From NCBI GenBank assembly GCA_001770775.1, contig MESA01000031.1:75573-114005 (forward strand): a stretch of 38,433 nucleotides of DNA, read 5' to 3'. Below are positions 17,143-23,942 of the stretch, piece by piece. The DNA is from Burkholderiales bacterium RIFCSPHIGHO2_12_FULL_63_20 (GTDB taxonomy: Bacteria > Pseudomonadota > Gammaproteobacteria > Burkholderiales > Burkholderiaceae_C). The notes under the pieces were generated by a model. It was not told where the DNA came from and did no database searches. It saw only the letters and a list, made by a program, of their open reading frames with translations. Position numbers and translations under genes: made by a program. Every line of letters begins with the position of its first letter. The stretch's first letter is position 1.

Positions 17143-17970
17143 ATGATCTATTTGATGGGTGACCTGCAGGGCTGCTGCAAACCGCTGGAGCGCTTGCTGC
17201 AGACGATTGAATTTTCTCCGTCACGCGACCACCTGTTCGTGCTGGGGGACCTGGTGAACCGGGGGCCGGACTCGCTGGGGGTGCTGCGGCGCCTGCGAGG
17301 CCTGGACAACGCGGCGACCTGCCTGCTGGGCAACCACGACCTGCACCTGCTGGCGGTGGCGCATGGGGTGCGCAAGATGCACCGCAGCGACACGCTCGCC
17401 CCGATTCTGGACGCCCCGGACCGGGACGACTGGTTGAATTGGCTGCGCCAGCAACGCATGGCGGTGCATGAGCATGGCTGGTTGATGGTACATGCCGGGG
17501 TGGTGCCGCAATGGGATGCGGCCCAGACCGTGGCCTTGGCCGGTGAGGTGGAGGCCATGCTGCGCAGCCCGGAGGTGGGTGAGTTTCTGACCACGATGTA
17601 CGGCAATGAGCCCGCCCGCTGGGATGAGGGCCTGCAGGGCGTGGATCGCTGGCGCTGCGTGGTCAACAGCCTGACGCGCCTGCGGTTTTGTGCGGTCGAC
17701 GGCACCATGGAGTTTGCGACCAAGGAGGGGGCCGGCGGTGCGCCCGAGGGCTATCTGCCCTGGTTCGAGGTGCCGGGTCGGCGCACCGAGGGCACACCGG
17801 TGGCGTTCGGCCACTGGTCTACGCTGGGCTTGATCAACCGGGACGACCTGCTGGCGCTGGACACGGGCTGCCTGTGGGGCGGGCATCTGACGGCGGTGCG
17901 TATCGACGGCGCCACGCGGGAGCTGATTCAGATCGCTTGTCCGCAGGCGCAGAAGCCAGGCAAGGCCTGA
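17143..17970 (+). CDS. apaH: symmetrical bis(5'-nucleosyl)-tetraphosphatase
   Basis: A 275-residue calcineurin-like metallophosphoesterase that cleaves Ap4A symmetrically into two ADP and can remove Np4 caps from RNA in other bacteria. The phosphoesterase motifs are in order: GDLQGC (residues 6-11), GDLVNRGPDS, LLGNHDLHLL and MVHAGVVPQW, then FGHWSTLGL and DTGCLWGGHLTAVR near the C-terminus. These supply the two-metal centre. The length is normal for ApaH. It diverges from the CorC-like gene (61-bp gap) and is followed after 24 bp by tRNA-Ser on the same strand. Confidence 0.96.
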   Translation: MIYLMGDLQGCCKPLERLLQTIEFSPSRDHLFVLGDLVNRGPDSLGVLRRLRGLDNAATCLLGNHDLHLLAVAHGVRKMHRSDTLAPILDAPDRDDWLNWLRQQRMAVHEHGWLMVHAGVVPQWDAAQTVALAGEVEAMLRSPEVGEFLTTMYGNEPARWDEGLQGVDRWRCVVNSLTRLRFCAVDGTMEFATKEGAGGAPEGYLPWFEVPGRRTEGTPVAFGHWSTLGLINRDDLLALDTGCLWGGHLTAVRIDGATRELIQIACPQAQKPGKA

Positions 17971-17994
17971 TCCGCCACTACAATGCGAACCCAT

Positions 17995-18085
17995 GGGTGT
18001 GTGGCCGAGCGGTTTAAGGCACCGGTCTTGAAAACCGGCGAGGGTTTGTAGCCCTCCGTGAGTTCGAATCTCACCGCACCCGCCA
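17995..18085 (+). tRNA. tRNA-Ser, anticodon TGA
   Basis: A complete 91-nt class II tRNA with encoded CCA. The acceptor arms GGGTGTG (17995-18001) and CGCACCC (18075-18081) pair with one G-U, followed by discriminator G18082 and CCA. The anticodon stem CCGGT/ACCGG (18022-18026, 18034-18038) closes the loop CTTGAAA, giving anticodon TGA (18029-18031), which reads UCA serine codons. The long variable arm GAGGG...CCCTC is the serine hallmark, and the T arm contains GTTCGAATC. A TACAAT at 17979-17984 is a possible -10 box, but no matching -35 is seen. Confidence 0.97.
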
Positions 18086-18090
18086 AAATA

Positions 18091-18120
18091 AAAAAAGCGA
18101 GTCCGAGGACTCGCTTTTTT
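18091..18120. terminator. bidirectional intrinsic terminator after tRNA-Ser
   Basis: A 13-bp stem, AAAAAAGCGAGTC (18091-18103) with GACTCGCTTTTTT (18108-18120), around a CGAG loop. The A and T tracts on either side allow termination of both the tRNA (+) and the H1-like gene (-). Confidence 0.9.
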
Positions 18121-18161
18121 CTTGCCTGAATTGCCTCAACGGCGGCAGGCGTTGGCCTGGT

Positions 18162-18803
18162 TTACTTGCCCGACCCTTTGGGGCGACCGGCCTTCAATGG
18201 CGTCAGGCGCTCGAGCGCAGCTTGCAGTTTGGCGTCGCTCAAACCCACCAGCACCTGCAGACCTGCGCGCAGCAGCTCGCTCTTCTTGGTGGGGCGCTGG
18301 AAGGCGAGGGCACGCTCCTTGAGGTACTGAATCAGGTCCCAGTCTTCACGCGGCATGGTGAAGCTGTCGCGGATCAGCTTGGCTTTGACCTTCTCTGCCT
18401 TGGGGGCGACCTTGTTGCCCAGGGTAGGCGTCGAGGCTTTCTTGTCGGCCGACTTGACCTTTGGTGTGGCCACCGGCTTCACTTTGGATGCGACCTTGGC
18501 GGTGATCGTGGTCACGCTGGGCGTTGGCTTGGCCGGGGTGGCTGTGCGCTTGGCTGCGACCGCGAGCTTGGGCTCGGCCACAGGCTTGGCGGCTGGCTGC
18601 GCGGCGGGCGAGGCCTTGGCCGTGGCGCGCGCACGCGTCGCCTTCTTGGGCTGTGCGGGCGCTTTCACCGCCGGGGCGGGCGCCACCTCGGTTGCGGTCA
18701 CCACAGTTTCGGCGGTGGTCGAGACTGCGTCAGTGGAGGACGTGTTGGACGTGTTGGACGTGTGGGTGGCTTCGGCCGCGTCGGACTTCTGGGGATCGAT
18801 CAA
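18162..18803 (-). CDS. histone H1-like, Ala/Lys-rich protein with C-terminal putative ribbon-helix-helix domain
   Basis: About 213 residues, probably a nucleoid-associated DNA-binding protein. Residues about 5-45 are Ser/Thr-rich with an NTS tandem repeat (9-bp units at 18742-18759). Residues about 45-140 are low-complexity Ala, Lys, Pro and Val, like bacterial H1-type tails. The C-terminal 65 residues are ordered: RDSFTMPREDWDLI, then LKERALAF, then KKSELLRAGLQVLVGL, a strand-helix-helix pattern reminiscent of ribbon-helix-helix proteins. It ends AGRPKGSGK, which contains an AT-hook-like GRPKG. An ATG lies at 18830, but AAGGAG with a 6-nt spacer precedes a TTG at 18803, so TTG is the better start. 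The family is known in Burkholderiales without a defined role. Confidence 0.75.
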   Translation of the reverse strand: MIDPQKSDAAEATHTSNTSNTSSTDAVSTTAETVVTATEVAPAPAVKAPAQPKKATRARATAKASPAAQPAAKPVAEPKLAVAAKRTATPAKPTPSVTTITAKVASKVKPVATPKVKSADKKASTPTLGNKVAPKAEKVKAKLIRDSFTMPREDWDLIQYLKERALAFQRPTKKSELLRAGLQVLVGLSDAKLQAALERLTPLKAGRPKGSGK

Positions 18804-18821
18804 GGCGTACTCCTTAATGGT

Positions 18822-18852
18822 GTAAATCATTTATATGATATATCTGATTTAC
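18822..18852. promoter_or_regulatory. 31-bp AT-rich palindrome upstream of the H1-like gene
   Basis: Arms GTAAATCA (18822-18829) and TGATTTAC (18845-18852) are perfect inverted repeats, and the 15 bases between them continue the symmetry around G18837 (ATAT-G-ATAT core). Overall 13 of 15 base pairs match. It begins 19 bp before the TTG start and covers the alternative ATG. There is no T-run, so it reads as a protein-binding operator rather than a terminator. The binding protein is unknown. Confidence 0.7.
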
Positions 18853-19150
18853 TCAGGCATGCGCAGCGTCACATCTTTGTCACGTCTCAGGTGATACAAA
18901 CGTCCGAAAACACCAGGGGGAAAGCAATGCGGGCAGGATCAAATCACTGGGTGACCTTGCCAGCATGGCTGCAGGTCACCTTCGTGGCTGTTCTGGGTTC
19001 GTGCAAGTCCGCGGGGTCTGCCGAGGTGGTGGCGCATGGCGCCAGATCGCAACCGCTGGGCGTCTTCGCCGTGTCCTGGATTTCACACGTCGATTGGCCT
19101 CCGTCCGTGGTGCCGGCTGCACCGGTCAGGGCGGGCTGAGGCGCTGGGGC
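18831..19150. other. 320-bp low-information region between two minus-strand genes
   Basis: This stretch lies upstream of the H1-like gene and downstream of the small acidic protein gene. It contains half of the palindrome described separately, two GTCAC direct repeats (about 18869-18873 and 18880-18884), and a possible short + strand reading frame (18927-19139). No tRNA, terminator or other gene is visible. Confidence 0.5.
18927..19139 (+). CDS. possible small lipoprotein-like ORF
   Basis: This is a 70-codon frame, not recognised. In its favour: AGGGGG (18915-18920) lies 6 nt before the ATG, and the N-terminus (LPAWLQVTFVAVLGSC) has a hydrophobic stretch ending in a lipobox-like LGSC. It is also the only candidate gene in an otherwise empty stretch. 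Against it, there is no homolog I know, the C-terminal half is featureless (Pro, Val and Ala-rich), and the GC-rich sequence leaves many frames open by chance. It would be divergent from the H1-like gene. Treat it as tentative. Confidence 0.3.
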   Translation: MRAGSNHWVTLPAWLQVTFVAVLGSCKSAGSAEVVAHGARSQPLGVFAVSWISHVDWPPSVVPAAPVRAG

Positions 19151-19348
19151 TCAAAGCCCTTCGTCGTTGTCTTCGCTGCCGTCGAAGTCTTCCAGCAGGT
19201 AGCCCTGCTCGGCCAGTGAGGCCGTGAGCAGGGCCAGCGCCTTGCGTTCCAGCTCAATGCTGGGGTGATGGCCAACCGGCTGCTGCGCGATCGCCTCGCG
19301 CAGCAGCAGGGCGGCATTTCCGATCTGTCGGATCTCGAGCGGGATCAT
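19151..19348 (-). CDS. small acidic hypothetical protein
   Basis: A 65-residue protein not assigned to a family. It begins MIPLEIRQIGNAALLLREAI, followed by ELERKALALLTASLAEQGYL, which together look like two amphipathic helices joined by a GHHPS turn. It ends in a very acidic tail (EDFDGSEDNDEGL). A CGAGG sequence lies about 9 nt before the ATG, and the amino-acid pattern looks coding. The gene lies between the fasciclin gene and the H1-like gene, all on the minus strand. A helical-hairpin adaptor is conceivable, but there is no evidence for a function. Confidence 0.6.
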   Translation of the reverse strand: MIPLEIRQIGNAALLLREAIAQQPVGHHPSIELERKALALLTASLAEQGYLLEDFDGSEDNDEGL

Positions 19349-19461
19349 GTCGGCAACCTCGTTCCACGTTGTCTGAGAGAGCAGCTTTCGATTTTAGAGG
19401 GCGTGCTCTGTCCGTTTGATGACGTGGTGCGAGGCGCCGAGGCGCGCGTGGTGTTGACTGA

Positions 19462-20412
19462 TCAGACAGGCGCAGAAGGATCGAACGGCAGGATGACCCG
19501 GTCGATCACATGGATCACGCCGTTGGTTGTGAGTACGTCTGTGGTGACGATGTTGGGCAAGCGATTCGCAACGTCGACGATCCGCAGGCTGTTGTTGACC
19601 TGGAAGCTTGTGCCCTCCACGGTGGTGATGTCCGTGTTCAGGGGCACCTCAGCCTTGAGCACGCGTGCCGGCACCACGTGGTACGTGAGGATCTGGGTGA
19701 GCAGAGTGGTGTTGGCAAACAGGTCTTCCTTGCTGACGTCCAGTTCGCTCAATGCTGCCGCAAAGGCTGCATTCGTGGGCGCGAACACCGTGAATGGGCC
19801 CGGGCCTTGCAAGGTGCTCACCAGGTTGGCTGCGATCACAGCTTCGACCAGGATGCTGAAGTCTGAAATCGACTGCGCCGTGGCCACGATGTCCTTGTCT
19901 CCCGGCAGGATGACCTTGTCGATGCCATGAATCACGCCATTGCGTGCATACAGATTCGTGACCTTGATGTTGGCGGTGCGGTTGCGTTCGTCGGTGATGA
20001 CGGGACCGCCGGCGGCATTGTCAATTTTGAGGATGCCCGTTTCAACCGTGGTGATGGCACGGCCAAAGGGGATGTCGGCTGCGCTCACCCGGGCCGGCAG
20101 GACGTGGTACGTCAGCACGGCTGTCAGCAGCGGCTTGTTGGCAAACAGGGCGTCCTTGGTGATGCTCAATTCACTGAGCAGGTTGGCGAAAGCCGTGTTG
20201 TTCGGGGCGAACACCGTGAAGGGGCCGCTGCCCTTGAGCGTGCCCACCAGACCTGCGGCCTGCACGGCCTCCACCAACAGGCTGTACTCCGGGTAGTCGC
20301 TCAACACCTCAACAATGTCGTGCTCGTCGCCCCCGCCACAGGCGGACAGAGACAGCGCGACACCGCTGGCGAGGCTCAGTTTCAGGAATTGACGTTTGCT
20401 CAGTGCGTTCAT
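19462..20412 (-). CDS. lipoprotein with two fasciclin (FAS1) domains
   Basis: A 316-residue predicted secreted lipoprotein. The signal peptide ends in a lipobox, LSLSAC, with acylated Cys at residue 25, followed by a GGG spacer. Two FAS1 domains follow, about residues 34-170 and 176-312. Both contain GPFTVFAPxNxAF, LTYHVxPARV, ITTVE and NGVIHxIDxVILP, the H-box and related adhesion-domain motifs. The two repeats are strikingly similar, pointing to internal duplication. FAS1 proteins generally mediate cell-surface or matrix adhesion; the specific role here is unknown. The start is ATG 20412, with GGAG 5 nt upstream; a longer frame to 20445 lacks a signal-like start. Confidence 0.92.
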   Translation of the reverse strand: MNALSKRQFLKLSLASGVALSLSACGGGDEHDIVEVLSDYPEYSLLVEAVQAAGLVGTLKGSGPFTVFAPNNTAFANLLSELSITKDALFANKPLLTAVLTYHVLPARVSAADIPFGRAITTVETGILKIDNAAGGPVITDERNRTANIKVTNLYARNGVIHGIDKVILPGDKDIVATAQSISDFSILVEAVIAANLVSTLQGPGPFTVFAPTNAAFAAALSELDVSKEDLFANTTLLTQILTYHVVPARVLKAEVPLNTDITTVEGTSFQVNNSLRIVDVANRLPNIVTTDVLTTNGVIHVIDRVILPFDPSAPV

Positions 20413-20646
20413 GATGACTCCGATGGGTTGAGGGTGGCGTGACAAGCGCGTGTGCGCTGAATACCGCTAGGTACAAATAAATACTAAACAGTTCACAAAA
20501 CGTACGGTGCGGTTGTCCTTGTGATTCGTGTGGTCTTGTTGGCGATTTCAGGGGGGAAGTGACGTTGCATGCCCCCTGAGTGAGGGTGTTGGCGGCACAC
20601 TGGGGGCTGATCTGGCTTGGGGCGCAGCGCCGCCCTTGCAACCAAC

Positions 20647-22191
20647 ATGGCATGTGAATTACTGACGGTGGGGCAAATGGCGCAGGCCGACGCCCTCACC
20701 ATCGAGGCCGGCACACCTGGCTTCACCCTGATGCAGGCAGCGGGCCGTGCGGTGGCGCAGGCCGTCGTGCAACGCTGGTCGCCGCGTGCGACGGTGGTGC
20801 TCTGTGGCCCTGGCAACAACGGCGGAGACGGCTTGGTTGCCGCCGCCGAGTTGCTGCAGCAGGGCTGGCCTGTGCGGGTGGCCATGCTGTCCGAGCCTGA
20901 GAGGCTGGCCGGTGATGCGCACCTGGCCTGGGCGTACTGGCAGACTCGGTGTGTCGCTTGCGCGCCGGGGGAAGCCTTCAGCGCCGTGCTGGATGAGGCC
21001 AACCTGGACGGTCAGGCTCTGGTGGTCGATGCCCTGTTTGGTGCGGGCCTGACGCGTCCCTTGGAAGGCATGGCGGCGCGCGTGCTGGCCAAGGCGCAGC
21101 GCAAGGGTCTGCCCATCGTGGCGGTCGACGTGCCCAGTGGCGTCTGGGGCGACAGCGGCGTGTCAGCCGGGGCCGTGCACTGCGATGTGACGGTCACGTT
21201 CTTCCGATTCAAGCCAGCGCACCTGTTGATGCCCGGTCGGCAGTTGTGCGGCGAACTCGTGCTCGCCGACATCGGGGTGCAGGATGCCGTGTTGACGCGT
21301 TTGCAGGTGCGAACCTGGCAGAACGAGCCGGCCTTGTGGCAGACCGTGTATCCCCGGGCCGACGTGGTGGGCCACAAGTATCACCGTGGGCATGCGCTGG
21401 TGTGGGGCGGGCCGCTCATGACCGGTGCCCCTCGATTGGCTGCCCGTGCGGCGGCCAGGGTGGGGGCGGGCCTGACCACGGTGTGTGTGCCACAGGCAGT
21501 CTGGCCGGTGTATGCCGCCAGCCTCACCAGCATCATGGTCCACCCACTGGTGGGTGAAGGCCCGAACCAGTGGCAGGGGGGCTTGCAGACCTTGCTGGAC
21601 GACGCGCGGCTGAGCGCCGTGTTGATCGGACCGGGTGCTCTGGGTGGCACGCACCCCGGTGGCCTCAAGGCCCTGGTGTTGACCGTGTTGGCCAGTGGCC
21701 GCCCGGTGGTGCTGGATGCCGATGCCTTGTCGGTGTTCCAGGATGACCCCAGCTTGCTGTTTGCGGCCATCGCCGGACACGGTCGCCCGGTGGTCATCAC
21801 GCCGCACGATGGGGAGTTCGCCCGGATTTTTGCGCCGTCCACCCTGGCGGGGTGCGAAGGCAAACTGGCCAAGGCCCGCAAGGCTGCCCAACTGAGCGGG
21901 GCCATCGTCTTGCTCAAAGGGCCAGACACTGTGGTGGCCGCACCCGATGGTCGTGCTGTCATCAATGCCTCGGCGCCGCCCACCCTGGCCACGGCCGGTT
22001 CGGGCGATGTGCTGGCCGGCTTGATTGTGGGCTTGCTGGCGCAGGGGATGCCTGCCTGGCAGGCCGCGTGCGCGGCTGTGTGGCTGCATGGCGAGGCGGC
22101 GCAGGCTTTTGGGCCAGGCCTGGTGGCCGACGACCTGCCGGAGAAGGTGCCTGCGGCTCTGCGCAGGTTGGCTGCGCAGGATATGGACTGA
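20647..22191 (+). CDS. nnr: bifunctional NAD(P)H-hydrate repair enzyme (epimerase/dehydratase)
   Basis: A 514-residue protein that repairs damaged hydrated NAD(P)H. The N-terminal NAD(P)HX epimerase domain (YjeF_N, about residues 1-210) has GPGNNGGDG at 54-62, DALFGAGLTRPL and VAVDVPSGV. The C-terminal ADP-dependent (S)-NAD(P)H-hydrate dehydratase (carbohydrate-kinase-like fold, about 225-505) has VLDADALSVF, ITPHDGEFARIF, VLLKGPDTVV and TLATAGSGDVLAGLI. The GSGD catalytic motif is at 451-454. The start is the ATG at 20647; the frame extends to 20617 with a non-ATG codon. It is monocistronic, divergent from the fasciclin gene and convergent with the diguanylate cyclase. Confidence 0.95.
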   Translation: MACELLTVGQMAQADALTIEAGTPGFTLMQAAGRAVAQAVVQRWSPRATVVLCGPGNNGGDGLVAAAELLQQGWPVRVAMLSEPERLAGDAHLAWAYWQTRCVACAPGEAFSAVLDEANLDGQALVVDALFGAGLTRPLEGMAARVLAKAQRKGLPIVAVDVPSGVWGDSGVSAGAVHCDVTVTFFRFKPAHLLMPGRQLCGELVLADIGVQDAVLTRLQVRTWQNEPALWQTVYPRADVVGHKYHRGHALVWGGPLMTGAPRLAARAAARVGAGLTTVCVPQAVWPVYAASLTSIMVHPLVGEGPNQWQGGLQTLLDDARLSAVLIGPGALGGTHPGGLKALVLTVLASGRPVVLDADALSVFQDDPSLLFAAIAGHGRPVVITPHDGEFARIFAPSTLAGCEGKLAKARKAAQLSGAIVLLKGPDTVVAAPDGRAVINASAPPTLATAGSGDVLAGLIVGLLAQGMPAWQAACAAVWLHGEAAQAFGPGLVADDLPEKVPAALRRLAAQDMD

Positions 22192-22205
22192 TCAGAGCGC
22201 GTTGA

Positions 22206-23939
22206 TCAACCTGTACAGGTGCGGTTCTTGCCCGTGCGCTTGGCTTCGTAGAGGGCCACGTCCGCGCGGTCCAGGGCCGCTTCAATGGCTTCACCTGGGC
22301 GGTAAGTCGTGACCCCGGCGGAGAAGGTGATGAACACCTTGTGTTCGTCGTGGGTGAAGAACTCGGCGCTGAGGTTGCGCTGCAATCGGGTCAAGACCTT
22401 CTGGGCCTCCTCCAGGGGGGTGTCGGGCAGCATGACGACAAATTCCTCACCGCCATAGCGCGCCACCACGTCCACCGGGCGCAGGGATTCACTCACACGC
22501 CGGGCGAGGAACTTGAGGGCTTCGTCGCCCGTTTGGTGTCCGAGCTGATCGTTGAGCTTCTTGAAGTTATCGACGTCCAGCAGGCCCAAGGCCAGCGGGG
22601 TGCCCTGGCGCTCGACGCGGGCTTGCTCGGCCTCGAAGGCGCGCATCATGCCGCGCCGGTTGGCGATCTGGGTGAGCGGGTCGGTCGACACCTCTTCCGA
22701 CAGCTTGCGGATCTCGTCTTCCAGTTCGCGCACGCGGTCGGTGAGCTCGGTCGCGCGCGCATGTTCGTCTTGCAGGCGGGTTTGCGTTTGCGCGACGACG
22801 GATTGAACCTCGCGGCTTTCCTCGACCATTTCGCGCACGATGCCGGCCAGGCTCTGCAGCGAGTCCGCCGTGCCGATGGTTTCGGCATAGACGCCCAGCT
22901 TGCCCTGAAAGCGGTCGGTGGTGCTGCCCAGCAGTGCGATCTGCTGAAGCATCTGGTGGATCAGGTCCTTGAGGGCCTTGCGTGCGGCTTCACGCTCTCG
23001 CTTGAGTTCCAGCTGGCGGGTGCGGGTGTCGCTGAGCAACTGCTGCATGTGGCGCACGCCACGGCTGTGCAAACCCTCATCCAGCTGGTGACGCATGGCC
23101 TGGCACTGGCCTTGAACCCAGCTGTCGTCTTCGGACAGGTCCACCAGGCTGTCGGTCAGCGAGTGGCACAGCTCTGTGAGCTGGGCGACCAGGTGGTGAC
23201 GGTGTTCGATGACCCGCTGGGCCTGTTCGCAGGCCTGGGTGAGTTGCTGTTGGACGGCGGCAGGCTCGTCCATACCAGGCTCCCGGCTGTGTGCCAGGGC
23301 CGTGCGCAAAGCGTTGGCCGTTTCGCTGGATTGAGCCTGATCCTGGGGCAGCGCAATCAGCACAGTCTGCTCCAGTTGGGCCAGCGTGTGCTGGGCCAGG
23401 GCTGGCCATGCCAGGGGGCTGCCGGTGGTTTCAGGTGCAGGCTGTGCTGGCGGAACCGGTACGCTCTGAGGGACGCTGTCAACGGCTTCGGCTGTGACCG
23501 CCGCTGCTGGGGGCGCTGCGCCATCGTCTTCCAGCAAGGTGCTGTCCAGGGTGTCGCTGTCCCAGCTGCTGACCAGTTGGTTCAGGCGCTGGTGCAGGCG
23601 CGTGGCCGAGCTGCGACTGCCGTCGATGACGCGCTGAAGGCTGTCCTTCTTGCGGGCGGCGGTCCATTGTCGGCCGCCCCGCTCTGCACCGCGAAGGATG
23701 CGGGTGATCAGGTCGGCCCAGCGTGTGCCATCGTCAGGCGACGGGGGCAGTCCATCCAGTGGCGCGGGCTGGGTGATGCCGGCAAAACCGGCGTCCTCGC
23801 CGGCTTCGAGGGCGTAGGCCTTGCGGTAGTTCTCGGGGGTGGGTTCTTGCCGATTCTGGGCCAGGCGAACGAGGGCCGCCTTGGCAATCTGGGCGGGGGT
23901 GAGATCGGCGGAAGGTCGCTGGCCGGAAGTGGTAGACAT
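22206..23939 (-). CDS. GGDEF diguanylate cyclase
   Basis: A 577-residue soluble protein predicted to make cyclic-di-GMP from two GTP. The N-terminus (LTPAQIAKAALVRLAQNRQE, then PTPENYRKAY) resembles an uncharacterised domain found in front of other betaproteobacterial diguanylate cyclases. A Pro/Ala linker lies near residues 140-180, a long helical region at about 225-420 is probably coiled coil, and the catalytic domain is at about 415-575. GGEEF is at 496-500, metal ligand Asp455 is in LLDVDNFKKLND, and RPVD at 487-490 is an RxxD inhibitory site correctly five residues before GGEEF. It should therefore be active and product-inhibited. It is the last gene of a three-gene operon, 3 bp after the EAL gene. 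Confidence 0.94.
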   Translation of the reverse strand: MSTTSGQRPSADLTPAQIAKAALVRLAQNRQEPTPENYRKAYALEAGEDAGFAGITQPAPLDGLPPSPDDGTRWADLITRILRGAERGGRQWTAARKKDSLQRVIDGSRSSATRLHQRLNQLVSSWDSDTLDSTLLEDDGAAPPAAAVTAEAVDSVPQSVPVPPAQPAPETTGSPLAWPALAQHTLAQLEQTVLIALPQDQAQSSETANALRTALAHSREPGMDEPAAVQQQLTQACEQAQRVIEHRHHLVAQLTELCHSLTDSLVDLSEDDSWVQGQCQAMRHQLDEGLHSRGVRHMQQLLSDTRTRQLELKREREAARKALKDLIHQMLQQIALLGSTTDRFQGKLGVYAETIGTADSLQSLAGIVREMVEESREVQSVVAQTQTRLQDEHARATELTDRVRELEDEIRKLSEEVSTDPLTQIANRRGMMRAFEAEQARVERQGTPLALGLLDVDNFKKLNDQLGHQTGDEALKFLARRVSESLRPVDVVARYGGEEFVVMLPDTPLEEAQKVLTRLQRNLSAEFFTHDEHKVFITFSAGVTTYRPGEAIEAALDRADVALYEAKRTGKNRTCTG

Positions 23940-23942
23940 GAT

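Noticed and set aside
18742-18768. Tandem GTGTTGGAC repeats as a mini-CRISPR or phase-variable tract
   Set aside because: There are only two full 9-bp copies; the unit is in frame and encodes an NTS repeat, so length change would not switch the gene off.
18222-19139. A 305-residue Gly/Arg-rich + strand frame
   Set aside because: Most of it mirrors the Ala/Lys-rich H1-like gene on the other strand; only the last 70 codons, outside that gene, were kept as tentative.
20413-20646. Promoter for the fasciclin gene in the AT-rich patch near 20465-20505
   Set aside because: TTGTGA with a 17-bp spacer leads only to TGTACC as a -10, and other pairings are worse, so no specific promoter is claimed.
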